DNA of 64,000 bases, taken from Bombyx mori. Lineage: Eukaryota; Arthropoda; Insecta; Lepidoptera; Bombycidae. The notes beneath the pieces were generated by a model. The model did not search any database. It saw only the letters and a list, made by a program, of their open reading frames with translations, and was not told where the DNA came from. The stretch spans positions 2,874,501 through 2,938,500 of the forward strand of contig NC_085132.1 in the NCBI RefSeq assembly GCF_030269925.1, written 5' to 3'. Both the position numbers and the translations under genes were made by a program. Of this stretch, positions 21,290 to 31,970 are shown piece after piece (the stretch's first letter is position 1; every line of letters begins with the position of its first letter).

Positions 21290-21716
21290 GGACTTTTTGG
21301 CGGGAACGCGAAGAGTGAAGTTGTGTGATTTGTTTTATTTTGTCTATTTAGTGTTTTTTCAGGTTTAAATGTGTAATAACGGTGGTTTATTAACTGTTTA
21401 ATATCTGTGAAAGGGCACAAATGTGGAAAAATGAAACAATGCCGCTGGACGTAACTTCTCGGGATCCTCCAAAAAGTCCACTGAAAAAATCTTAGTAAAT
21501 GACCACCATTTTACTAAGATTATATTTCATCCCATATCATCTCGATTCATTTCATTTATTTTCATCCCAGTTGATTAATGTCTCAAATTAATCATCTTCA
21601 TTTCATTTCACTCCATAATATCATTTTTCATAAAAATATGAATAATATAAATTAAAATAAGACATGACTTAAAGGTCTCAGTTACCAGGTCATAAAATCT
21701 CTTAAAAAAATGGACC
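21290..21716 (+). repeat. Family J repeat, full copy
   Basis: Starts GGACTTTTTGGCGGGAACG and ends CAGTTACCAGGTCATAAAAT plus A-rich sequence. The first 193 bp are bounded by imperfect inverted repeats (GGACTTTTTGGCGGG... and ...TCGGGATCCTCCAAAAAGTCC). The rest is shared with the copies at 11020-11457 and 37608-38065. A TIR element carried inside a larger repeat, or one composite family; class unresolved. Confidence 0.7.
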
Positions 21717-22419
21717 GAAAAAAAACGTCTCAGTTGTCAATGACAACAAAGACTACGAAGTATCCTCCTACTGCTACTCGCTTCGGTTTCCTAAATTCTG
21801 AGGGTCGTGACCACTTCTTCCCAATAAGAGTTTGTTATTTAGAGCATAATTAATAAATTAGCAATTTGTTTGTATTGCTAATTTACAAAAACAATATATC
21901 TTATATAGTAATCCCATTACCCGAATGTGTCGTACCTATGACGAACTGACAAGGTCGTCACCTGACTTAGATATTTTTACTTGTAGGTTAGTTACGTTTA
22001 GAAAAATGTTCAAGGGCATCTTCCACGTTAGTAATAGGTAGGTTAATGTAATTGTTTAATGTATTATATTGTGAATATTTTTTTTCCCTTACATTATTCG
22101 TTAGATTAGTTTTTGTTATTGTGTTGTTTTGTCATTATTGTAAGGAACGTTGTTATACAAATTCAGCACTATATGTCTTGTTTTGTCGTGCGCACATAAC
22201 TTATGTTGCAAGCCAGATTTTGTTTCTTTTTATTTGTGTGTTTTTATATATCTTTAGTTTGTGATGTGTATTGTGAGCGTAATAAAATAAATAAATATAT
22301 AAATAAATAAATAAATCCAAAATTAAATCGTCTAAGAAAATTTAATTGTTAAAGCGACATGTAGGAAGGATGCTTCAAGTACTTACTGTAAGAATCACCA
22401 CTTTTTTCCTACCTATTCG
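21717..22419. other. Spacer with probable LINE-type tail
   Basis: 21765-21820 shares CTGAGGGTCGTGACCAC with about 11940. 22190-22317 ends in (AAAT)n after TGTATTGTGAGCGTAATAAA, resembling a non-LTR 3' end. A 70-codon hydrophobic ORF at 22052-22264 lies in this T-rich DNA and is not considered a gene. Confidence 0.4.
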
Positions 22420-22743
22420 CTAGTAGTCTGAGGGGCTATTTCAACTACGCTCGGAGCGGTAGGTAAGCTCACAGGTTCAACCTGAGAGAATTTGCTAACA
22501 CTAGCCCTAGCAAGAGCAAGCGCTTAGCAGAATCTACTCACTCACTCAGTCACTCACTCGTAATCGGTTGCTCTTGGCTGAGTAGTCAGGGTCATGTGGA
22601 ATTCTTGCTTATTAAAGCCTAGATAGATGTTTTCCATAATTTGCGAACCGAGGTCCGGCAATAGAATCTACTACCGGATCGAAATCGCAACCCTCTGAGA
22701 AGATCCGGCGAAAAACTCAGTGGGCTAGTCAATCACCACAGCA
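22420..22743 (-). mobile_element. SINE-like family C, minus strand, interrupted
   Basis: Family C (complement of TTTCTCGCCGGATCTTCTCA, GGTAGATTCTGCGAAGC and CTCTTGCTAGGGCTAGTG) is split at 22538 by a 125-bp insert. AGAATCTAC is repeated on both sides (22529-22537 and 22663-22671). Confidence 0.8.
22538..22662. mobile_element. 125-bp insert with 9-bp target duplication
   Basis: A clean insertion into family C flanked by AGAATCTAC. It begins with a TCACTCACTCAG repeat and contains TGGCTGAGTAGTCAGG (box A-like), but has no A-tail and no clear terminal inverted repeats. Family not recognised. Confidence 0.6.
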
Positions 22744-25637
22744 TCGCTTCTCAACACGTTGTTGATAACATTATTGACGTTTATCTTACTACAATCCCGA
22801 GTTTTAAACTAGACAGATAAAGGGATTAGAGATGTGAACGTGATAAAGTTATCAATTGTTCGTATTAACGCGTTCATAATCTGTGTAAGCTTGGTTTTTC
22901 TAGTTGATTGTACCGACGCGGACAGTATTTGTCGTCTGTTTGGCTTGCCTACGATATGCCTATAGGTACCTACTACTGGTATTTTTTAAGTAAACGAATC
23001 ATAGCTGAATGTGACATGCATTCGTTTGCCTTTGAAAGAAAAAAAAAATAAACCTGCATGCTGTTTAATTTACAGAGCAACTCGCGATTCGTAATTTAAA
23101 ATTTTGATTTTTAATTAGTAATGGCAATTGTTTTTTTGTGACGCCATTATTCCCGCGTCGAATTTGACTATAGTAACGTAATTACTAATATTTTTTATGA
23201 AAATTGGAATGGCGCATAATGAAAGAAGTTGATTTTTAGATTAGCTCAAAAGAATTTAAGCGGAATTGATCAACATGAAATGAAACGAAATAAAGTCCTA
23301 ATAAATTTGTGTGAAATGACTAAGACCACAATAGACATATTTGTAATCGAGAAGCCACGGTCAGCGTCAGACTCAGCAGTTAATAAGCCACGATCACTAC
23401 ACATTTAAACCTTAACAAAATGAAACTATTCACATAGCCTTACGTTACACATTCCCGTCAAAAAGTCGTAATTTAATGAAGATCTGTGGATATTTATCAG
23501 ATTTGATAATATTTAAAAATCGTCAACTATCTTCGTTTTCTCATTAATTTTAATTTGATTTCCATAAACGAGGTTAACGGTGGAATTATTCTCTAGCTGA
23601 CGGTTAATTCTGATCTTAATTTATCCATTGGCAATCATGAAAACGGGGGGAAAACAAGAATTTTAAATTGAATTCAAAATAGAACGAAACTTGTTTGTTG
23701 TTTGAATATAATAATTCAAAATGGCGTCGTTGTTTCGCAATTATAAAAATGAGTCACACTGGCACTCCAATTAAATGAATCTGAAATATAATGCAGAAAT
23801 ATTCATAAAACAACTATCGATACATCCGGGAAGAATGATTTTCAAACAGTATTAAACCAAGGCTCAACTTGACAAGGCAACGGACGGTTCCGTGTTACCA
23901 GTGGATTTTTTTTTAATTCCAAGCAATTGGGTGAAACAATAGTGACACAATACGGTGTTGCTGTATGCGGAAAAATTAATGTCTTTGTCTCGTTTAAAAT
24001 GTTGCCATAGCTAATTGCCGTTTGTGATTAATTGGACGAATCACGCTATTTAGTGATCGAGTATTCAGTTGATGATGAAATAACGAGGAAACATTTGCGC
24101 ATTGTTTTGTGTTCATAGACATTCAATATGGCGGTCCATCTGGAAAGATGACGTGGGATTCTCACGCAACATTAAGCACGATTGCTCCGTGAAATTCGGA
24201 GGATCACGGTGAAGAGATTGACCAAACAAACACAAGGCAGTCTTGAACCTGAGGTCTGTCAAGCACGGGCTTAATTCGAAGACAGACGCACAGTGCAAAT
24301 ATAACACGGCACTGCAACGTGCAAGCGAATAGTTGGGCACACGTAATTATCATTTGACCTATTTTTCAGTTAGCAACTGTAAGTAGCTATTAATCATTGT
24401 CAGTAAACTATTCGCTGTTCAACGTTCTATCGTCTTACACGTCTAGTTTTCGTACGAATGAATGAATGGTATTTTAATGATAATTTTCATCGCGTTTCGA
24501 AGCCTAACCAAAAATGTATTTTATAAACATGTTCTATCGACGCTTTTTTTTGGGATCCGATTCAGAGATTTTGTTTCTAATCTCACGGTCATCGAGATGT
24601 TTGAATGTAACTGATTCATACGTCACTTCCGACTGTTTCCACAATGAAAGAAAAAATAAAAGCCAAATCCGCCAAAAACAAAAATATTTCCTAGAAAGGA
24701 TGTTTAAGGCAATGATTTTTTATACAACAGATAAGTTATCTTCATAGTAACTGACTCTTCAAATCTGATCGCGCCATATATATCTACATACCTACCGATA
24801 TAGTGCACACACATGTTGACAAGTAGCATTAATGAAAAGTACAAAAGATGGGATAAGCGCGTGAGTAAAAAAGATAGCTATAATTGGAACGATTGCACTT
24901 GTTATATTATTATTGCATTTGTTTAGACGCGACTAAAGACGAAACGTCCCAATTGGCCTGTTTTAGAGTCTTCACTTGACGTGCGCTTGAAACATATCTG
25001 CTTCTTTTTACATATAAAATATCATTGGTTTAAGGCAAAAAAACGTTTGCCAGGTCAGTTAGCATAGATATTCTTTCTAATTAGCAAAAACAAACTTGCT
25101 AAACGACACATTACTTTCTACTAAACAAAACCAATATTTCATCTATACATACCTCAACAAGCTTCCTAACAGAAGACGTAACACACAAATAAGACTTATT
25201 AGTACTTGTATAATGTCTCTGGAACTTATTGTCGGTTTTACGACCTGCTAACTCGCTAATAACTAAGCAAGTCTTGAACGGGATTGATCTTAGGCCTTCT
25301 CTTGCCGCACACAGAAAGTTAAACTTTAATATTAACCAGTTAAGTCCTGTTTTCGAAGTAGACCTTTAAAACTGTTACAACGATAAAAGTGAAATTTAGT
25401 TTTAGACAAACATATTTAATTCATTCGTCTATTTAGGTAATTGTGTGTCTTAAATCCTTAAGCATAAAGATCGTTTCTCGGTGTCCGTATCGATCGTATT
25501 TATCAACTTATATGACATTAACAAGTTTATATTTTGCTGCTGTTAATTAAGCCAGTTATATCGTGCTTCGATGGATAGTGTTAATCATTTTCTTCAACGA
25601 CTTAATCCACACAGACGCGCTATTTAAAGTTATTGAC
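22744..25637. other. Repeat-poor stretch, about 2.9 kb
   Basis: No SINE, Helitron or LINE copy recognised, unlike most of the window. Short ORFs (24113-24340 minus, 24514-24747 plus) lack domains. It is a candidate for unique intron or regulatory DNA. Confidence 0.45.
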
Positions 25638-26167
25638 ACTAGAGGTCCCGCAGTAGTCGAAATTCGACTATAGTTAATTGGAATTGTAAGTTTGTACACT
25701 ATTATGATTGTATTTTATACTTCTAACAAATTTCGCCAAGACTACACTATAAAAAATATTAACAAAGACAAACAATATTTAATCTATTCTCAATTTGACA
25801 ACAGACGTTAGGCAGCGGCTTGGCTCTGCCCCTGGCATTGCTGACGTCCATGAGCGACGGTGACCACTTACCATCAGGCGGGCTATATACTCGTCTGCCT
25901 ACAAAGGCAATAAAAAAGACGTCAAGAACAAAAGTTTGACAATAAATAGTGTGCATGCGTGTGTGCGTCAAATACATGGTATGTAGTGTGTGTAATGTTT
26001 TCTTTATTGATTTAATGTATCTTTTATGCATTATTTAAAAAAAAAAATGAGCATTGTGCACTTCTTCTCTATATTCTCTACAAGTATGGAAAATTTCATA
26101 TTCCTCCGTCCGCGAAATTTTCGTAAAAAGATATACAAAGTTTTTGCTTCACGTATTAATATATAGA
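25638..26167 (-). mobile_element. Helitron family G, complete ends, minus strand
   Basis: 3' end at 25638 (complement of GGGACCTCTAGT), preceded on the element strand by the perfect hairpin TAGTCGAATTTCGACTA about 11 nt before CTAGT. 5' end TCTATATATTAATACG at 26167. It carries a nested LINE B tail at about 25808-25917. Without the insert it is about 420 bp. It lacks coding sequence. Confidence 0.9.
25808..25917 (+). mobile_element. LINE family B short tail nested in Helitron G
   Basis: TTAGGCAGCGGCTTGGCTCT to GGCAATAAAAA. AGACGT lies on both sides, and the uninterrupted sister Helitron (complement near 50110) has GACAACAGACGTCAAGAAC, which confirms the insertion point. Confidence 0.88.
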
Positions 26168-26539
26168 TTTTCAATAGCCGTTGTGTTAATAGAAAAGAAG
26201 GTAATAACAGAAGGAATTACATATGACATGTCATTCTTCAAACGAGGCTCGCGGAGAGTACTCTTTTTTTATTGCCCTTAGATTTTTTTATTGCCCTATT
26301 GCCATTAGACGAGCATGGCTCCAGTTACCACTAAACACCAGGTGGGATGTGAGCTCGTCCACCCATCTTAACAATAAAATAAAAAAGATCCGGCAAGAAA
26401 CTCAAGAGTGTCTGAGGGTTAATTTGCTTCGATGAGAACTAGATGAGGCCTTCGCATAACCCATATCCGTATTCTGACGGCTATTACGCATCATCAGAGC
26501 TATCTAGTTTCACGGACGTAATTCACTTGATATATTATA
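26168..26539. mobile_element. Mosaic of small SINE/LINE fragments
   Basis: 26222-26265 family B RT end (CATGTCATTCTTCAAACGAG). 26270-26312 T-rich minus-strand B tail remnants. 26312-26388 SINE A 3' end (AACACCAGGTGGGATGTGAG). 26387-26440 family C minus fragment (GATCCGGCAAGAAACTCAAG). No host gene. Confidence 0.65.
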
Positions 26540-26807
26540 ACGGCCGTCTGGTGTAGTGGTAAGTGACATGGTCACTACACAAGGGGGTCGCTGGTTCGAA
26601 TCCCGCCAAGGGAAGATATTTGTATGATAAATATAAATGTCTTTTCCAGTGTTATGGATGTATATTAAATATATGTATGTGTATAATAAAAATCTTACAT
26701 TTATTTTTCCGTTATCCGGTACCTGTAACACAAGTTCTTTACGAACTTAGCACGGGACCAGTTAACGTGGCGTGATTGTTAGTAAATATTTATATATTTA
26801 TTTATAA
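26540..26807 (+). mobile_element. tRNA-headed SINE, family M
   Basis: Head at 26540-26615 with box A TGGTGTAGTGG and box B GGTTCGAATCC, both good RNA polymerase III promoter matches. The body contains GTTATCCGGTACCTGTAACA and GCACGGGACCAGTTAACGTG, then a (TTTA)n tail. The tail half recurs without a head at 15551-15692, so the SINE may borrow its 3' end from a LINE. Confidence 0.82.
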
Positions 26808-27025
26808 CGTACGTATTCAAATTCAGTTTTTTTTTAATTCTAATAACACCGCAATTTAACAGCCGGATAGAGTCGAGTATCTTTTAGTATGAAAACATTA
26901 ATAACTAAATCCACTTCGTATACAGTAACTACTTAACTGCAACAGGTCTCGGTTAGGGTTGGCACACGAAAATAATTTTTACACGTTTTTCTGTTACAGT
27001 CAATTATTTCATAGTTTTATACAGA

Positions 27026-27266
27026 AACCTCTTGTGAGTCCGCACGGGTAGGTACCACCGCCCTGCTTATTTCTGCCGTGAAGCAGTAATGCGTTTCGGT
27101 TTCAAGGGTGGGGCAGCCGTTGTAACTATACTGAGACCTTAGAACTTATATCTCAAGGTGTGTGGCGCATTTACGTTGTAGATGTCTATGGGCTCCAGTA
27201 ACCACTTAACACTAGGTGGGCTGTGAGCTCGTCCACAGATCTAAGCAATAAAAATAAAATAAAAAA
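27026..27266 (+). mobile_element. SINE family A, headless
   Basis: ACCTCTTGTGAGTCCGCACG to AAGCAATAAAAATAAAATAA; nearly consensus. Confidence 0.92.
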
Positions 27267-27688
27267 CCAGTGCCGTTTTTAATGGTTATATCACTTAATA
27301 TGTACGCATTTAAATAGACTTCAATAAAAACACAACGCTGTTTTCTTCTAAACGTTAATAGAAGTTCTTTTTCAGAGTAAATATCGGCATTTTAATAACG
27401 TTAACAAGAAAAACATTTTAAATTAACTAAATTTTTTTGTTTCCATTCCCACAAAAATTTCAATAAGTAATAAAATACATAAAATGTTATACATAATTGT
27501 CATTAAGTCACTCATTCTTCAAGACACTAAAACTATATTACTGGATCCCAATAGATATCAAACGTATCTCTTCGTTCATTTTGGCCCCAAATGACGTCAC
27601 ACGTAATGAAGTTCTGTCCAGCCAAATTTTAAGGGTACACAGCACAACTGTTTTCTTTTCTATTAAGGCGTTCTCACATGCGTTTTTT
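27267..27688. other. Unassigned AT-rich spacer
   Basis: No repeat match or coding motif seen. The ORFs crossing into the next SINE are incidental. Confidence 0.4.
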
Positions 27689-27932
27689 ATTGGTGGTAGG
27701 ACGTCTTGTGAGTGCGTAAGGGTAGGTACCACCACCTTGCCTATTTCTGCCGTGAAGTAGTAATGCGTTTCGGTTTGAAGGGCGGGGTAGCCGTTGTACT
27801 GTTAAAAGTGAGACCTTACAACTCATGTCTCAAGGTGGGTGGCGCATTCACATTGTAGATGTCTATGGGCTCCGGTAACCACTTAAGATCAAGTGGGACG
27901 TGAGCTCGTCCATCTACCAAAGCATTAAAAAA
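27689..27932 (+). mobile_element. SINE family A, headless
   Basis: TTGGTGGTAGGACGTCTTGT to AAGCATTAAAAAAAAA. All body blocks are present. Confidence 0.92.
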
Positions 27933-28087
27933 AAACTTACGTTGTTATTCCTGAATTGTGGTACCGGATGTGTGGTGCCAACAAAGTAATAAGTAAACGT
28001 ATACCAACTCCGACCTGGGTCGCTGTGGACACCAGGGCTATCGCAAACCAAGCACTCGGCTAACGAGACGAGCATATGCGGCAATCT

Positions 28088-28566
28088 GTGTGCTTAGTGC
28101 GAGTTTTTTAACGTTCTCGATAGCGTAAAAGTTAACTCAAATTTGTATGGAATGGGATCGTTTTCGTACGTTTGCCGCTAGGGGCGCTGTTCCAATTGCA
28201 TACAAAATTGGGTTAACGTTAAGAAACTCGCTTTTTTTTCCCTATCTAAGCTGGTAGCCTTGAGAGGCTATTCCAGCGTAACCCTAACTAGTAGGTGAGC
28301 TCACGGGGCTCAAACCTGACGACGTTGCTAACACGAACCCTAGCAAGAGCCGTGCTTCGCAGAATCTACCACCGGATCGGAAATGCGACCCACTGAGAAG
28401 ATCCGGCGAGAAACTCAGTGGGTTGTGTCTGAGGGTTAATTTACTCGTCGAGCCCTTCGTCGCAAGCGACGGGTTCGACGAGAACGGTGACCGGTGAAGT
28501 ACCTAAAAGCACCGTTAGTGGATCGGGAGGATCCGAAATGACGTTAGAAACTCGCACTAAGCACAC
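28088..28566. mobile_element. MITE family D, split by a family C SINE
   Basis: Terminal inverted repeats GTGTGCTTAGTGCGAG (28088) and CGCACTAAGCACAC (to 28566) match the uninterrupted copy at 31390-31554. The interior includes GCCGCTAGGGGCGCTGTTCC. It is broken at about 28228 by family C. Confidence 0.8.
28229..28551 (-). mobile_element. SINE-like family C, near full length, minus strand
   Basis: The element strand starts at about 28544 (CGTCATTTCGGATCCTCCCG) and ends with the T-run at 28229-28237 as its A-tail. It contains the GACGAAGGGCTCGACGAG and TTTCTCGCCGGATCTTCTCA blocks. ACGTTAAGAAACTCGC and ACGTTAGAAACTCGC flank it as a target duplication. I am unsure whether this or family A is the published Bm1. 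The ORFs here are shadows. Confidence 0.85.
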
Positions 28567-28731
28567 TGCTTTAAATTCGTCTTCAACAACCCTGTCTGCA
28601 AGCGTAGCGTGGCTCCGCGCGGTACTCTGCAAGGTCAACGGCTGTGACCACGATTCTGTGTCATTTAAAAATTTTTCTCGAAATAATCATTTTAATAAAT
28701 CTAGTATGATAAGTTTTACAATGTTGATAGT

Positions 28732-28814
28732 TGATGTCTATGGGCTCTTGTCACTATTTGACTCCAAGTTGGCTCAAGAGTAGAGCTTGTCCACCCATAT
28801 AAGCAATAAAAAAA
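28732..28814 (+). mobile_element. SINE family A 3'-end fragment
   Basis: TGATGTCTATGGGCTC to CCATATAAGCAATAAAAAAA, diverged in the middle. Confidence 0.7.
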
Positions 28815-29488
28815 TTAGTATCGACTACTCTGTAATTTCTCATGGATTCAAATCAATATTATACAGTTAAATATTTTATCACTTTATCACTCAAGTTAAT
28901 GTTAGTAGCCTCTACATTTATTATTTATCTTTCAGTATTAGTGTTCTAAAGCCAACAGAAAAAACTGCCTGATATATATATATGATGATGATATATTATA
29001 TGACAATAGTTTTTTTTTATTTGTGTTAAAAATATTATCTGAAATTATGTTCTTTTTAAATTTAATATTGGAATTAATTGTTTTTTTTTTATTATCGAAA
29101 ACCAATGAGCTAAGTTTCCGGTAAATGTGGCTTTTTAATACAGAATAAAAAAAATCAAATAGAAATCGTTTAAAATAGTGATTCAACTTATAACGAAACC
29201 CAATCAGACCCAATTTAATTTCATTGCGATATTAATAGACGTATATTTTTAAACATCAGAACGCAAAGTCAAGGACTTTGTTAGCTTTAAGCTGTAAATT
29301 TTATTTAAGATGTTTAGGTATTCAGCAAACATGTCAGAGCTAAAGATTCAATGTGGTTTTCTTAGTTAATAATAGATTTTCTAGTGTTTGGCTATCACAT
29401 ACTAAAATAAGCTCTTTTTTTGTTATAATTAACTATTTATTTTACGTTTAATTTAATTTAAGAATCTAAGGGTCCATTTTTATTTAAA
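28815..29488. other. Unassigned very AT-rich stretch
   Basis: Short AT-rich runs (TATATATATGATGATGATAT near 28975). No gene or repeat family recognised. Confidence 0.4.
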
Positions 29489-29736
29489 ATTAGCTGCACC
29501 CGTCCGCATCGCTAGGCATTCAAAATTAATATTATTATTTCTCACCCCCACAAAGATTCTCATCAGTAACGCCCCCGCAACTTGTGTAGGGAGTCCAACA
29601 CTCATATAAATACTAGCCTATCCATTAAGTACATGTATTTCCTACATGGATACTAAGTTTCAAGTCAATCGGATGCACGGTTCAGTAGTTATAACGGAAC
29701 ATCCGTAAAAACACTAGATTTATATATTATTGTAGA
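29489..29736 (-). mobile_element. Helitron family F, minus strand, complete
   Basis: The element strand begins TCTACAATAATATATAAATC (29736) and ends GGACGGGTGCAGCTAAT (29489), i.e. CTRRT. It contains the complement of ATAACGGAACATCCGTAAAA, shared with 17461-17670, and about 40 nt that the latter lacks. Confidence 0.75.
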
Positions 29737-30567
29737 TAATAATATTAGTTTCTTTGTCCGCTACAAAATTATGGTCACACACACAGCCGCTCGCGCATAA
29801 CCTAACCTAGAAACGGGTCGCATTTTGTGACATTCGCGCATCGATGTGTGTGTGTGTGTGTACCCATTCATATCGCTTCACAACTCACGCGCACACCCAC
29901 AACACGTGACAAGCCATGTTAGACTTTAAATAGATCGCGATAGAGTTCAAACGTTCTTCCTATTAGTTTGGCCGTCATTTTGCTGTGGCATTGGTCGGTT
30001 TTGGTATGACAAAATGGGGCGTAGCGCTGCTCGAAGCTAAGTTAGTTGTTTAGAATTAATTTGATTCTATACGCGATGTAGTGTGCGGTAACGCTTCGGG
30101 TTTCGTGTTTGTGTGTGATGACGTGTTCAATGTTTTCGGTAAATATATTACATATATGTTACAAATATATATTTTTTTAACTTTAATATTAAGATTAAAA
30201 ATTTGTGAATGTGTTTTTTTTGGTGACAGCAATCTCGTTAACTGGATGGGGAGTTTTGCGTATTGGTTCGATAGGTCGTGACCTTTTGCGTTCGAATTTT
30301 CCCCGCCAATTATTTCCCGCCAAATTGTCTTCGGCAATGATTTCGTGTGGACTATGTAACAATTACGATTCGGTCATGCTCAAAACACTCTATCTCTTTT
30401 AAAGTTTTTTCTTATTAGTATTAACTTTGAATAAAACTAACATTTTGAACTCTAAGCTCTAGGTACTTAAGTAAAGAGTTGCATATCGTGCGTATCTATC
30501 ACATACAGTCTTTTGAATTTCAACTCTAAAACACACGCGATAGTTTAATAGTGTAATAATATTTTTT
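29737..30567. other. Unique-looking stretch with (TG)n
   Basis: (TG)n at about 29845-29862, and CpG/CA-rich patches at 29770-29930 resembling the composition at 300-460. ORFs at 30056-30402 have no domain. Confidence 0.4.
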
Positions 30568-30802
30568 TGAGACGAAGGGCTCGATGAGTGAATTAACCCA
30601 TAAACACAGCCCGCTGAGTTTCTCGCCGGATCTTCTCAGTGGGTCGCGTTTCCGATCCGGCGATAGATTCTGCGAAGCACTGCTCTTGTTAGAGCCAGTG
30701 TTAGCAACGCTCCGGTTTGAGCCCCGTGAGCTCACCTACACGTCAAGGCGAAGCTGAATATAGCCTCTCAAGGCTATCAGCATAGGTAACAAAAAAAGAA
30801 GT
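30568..30802 (+). mobile_element. SINE-like family C, 5' truncated
   Basis: GACGAAGGGCTCGATGAG through TTTCTCGCCGGATCTTCTCA to CTATCAGCATAGGTAACAAAAAAA. Good A-tail and orientation. Confidence 0.88.
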
Positions 30803-31389
30803 ACGCTAGTAAAAATGTATTATTATCTTTTTTGCTAAAGGTCACAGAGAACATTTAAAAAAATGCAGTTTGGTTTCTCTAGGTGCAGGAAAAATTTAGA
30901 CCCACTTAGCGCCTAATGGTATATTCATTCAATATAGGTCAATATAGACGGTAGTTAGCACAATATTCAAATTTTACGAAATTCAATATCAAATCTCAGT
31001 CGTAAGCGAATTCGGAAACTCTAATGTACCTACTCGGTACGTCAGAAATAATCTAAAGACATAAAAAAAACTATAACAAACCGTAAAAGTAGTTCTGAAT
31101 AATGTTAAAGAACTCATTTTCGGTGTCATAGTCACACAGATCACGCGATGCGTTAACGAATGCGCCATTACTATTGGCATAGACACAGTATCTCCGTTTG
31201 CGGCCAGCAATGGAGCGACAACAAAACATTTTCAATTCGGGCTGTTTAACTAGAACAATTTCTGTTAGTACCGATCGAAAGACGAGGAAAATTTGCAGGA
31301 AAATTTTGTAGTTTTACTAATGTAACTCGTTAGTTAATGTGTAATCGGGTACGTGCAGTTATCCCGGATACGTTACGACTAGAGTACCT
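30803..31389. other. Unassigned spacer
   Basis: 30947-30974 shares AGACGGTAGTTAGCACAATA with about 21250. Otherwise no repeat or coding match. Confidence 0.4.
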
Positions 31390-31554
31390 AGTGCGAGTTT
31401 TTTTAACGTTCTCGATAGCGTAAAAGTTAACTCGAATTTGTATGCAGTTGGAACAGCGCCCCTAGCGGCAAACGTAGGCACTAATTCCAACTAATTCCAG
31501 TTACGCGAATTACGCGATCGAGAAGTTAAAAAATTCGCACTAAGCACACAGGGC
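31390..31554. mobile_element. MITE family D, uninterrupted
   Basis: TAGTGCGAGTTTTTTTAACG at the left and GTTAAAAAATTCGCACTAAG at the right are inverted repeats of about 20 bp or more. About 165 bp, no coding capacity. The interior GCGCCCCTAGCGGCAAACGT is inverted relative to the copy at 28088. Confidence 0.8.
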
Positions 31555-31589
31555 TATATCGTGTGCCCGAGCAAATTCGTCAAAGCTTA

Positions 31590-31779
31590 CCGGTGGTAGG
31601 ACCTCTTGTGAGTCCGCGCGGGTAGGTACATACTCCGCCGTTGTAACTATACTTGAGATCTTAGAACTTATATCTCAAGGCGGGTGGCGCATTTACATTG
31701 TAGATGTCTATGGGCTCCAGTAACTACTTAACACTGGGTGGGCTGTGAGCTCGTCCACCCATCTAAGCAATAAAAAAAA
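31590..31779 (+). mobile_element. SINE family A, internal deletion
   Basis: CGGTGGTAGGACCTCTTGTG to AAGCAATAAAAAAAA. The block from CACCACCCTGCC to GGGGCAG is lost. Confidence 0.9.
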
Positions 31780-31847
31780 GGTTATTCGCGCTCTATGTAA
31801 AATGCCGTTCGTAAAGCCATGCTTTTCTTTATCGGTGGGGATTCTTC

Positions 31848-31970
31848 TTTATTTATTTATTGAGGCACTACGAAGTCTGCCGGGTCAGCTAATTATCTAT
31901 ATATTATTTCCGATGTATCCATGTCCTTCTTCCAGCTTTAGGCAGCAGCTTGACTCTGCCCCTGGCATTG
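31848..31970 (+). mobile_element. Helitron E 3' end joined to LINE B fragment
   Basis: 31848-31896 is the Helitron E terminus (TTGAGGCACTACGAAGTCTG, then CCGGGTCAGCTAAT). TATTTCCGATGTATCCATGTCC and a broken B tail (TTTAGGCAGCAGCTTGACTC) follow. The same unusual join occurs at about 16261. Confidence 0.75.

Noticed and set aside
24113..24340. 75-codon cysteine-containing ORF on the minus strand
   Set aside because: No signal, domain or splice pattern; length is within chance expectation.
28441..28783. Two ORFs of 65 and 98 codons
   Set aside because: They overlap SINE family C and its flank on both strands and are not conserved between family C copies.
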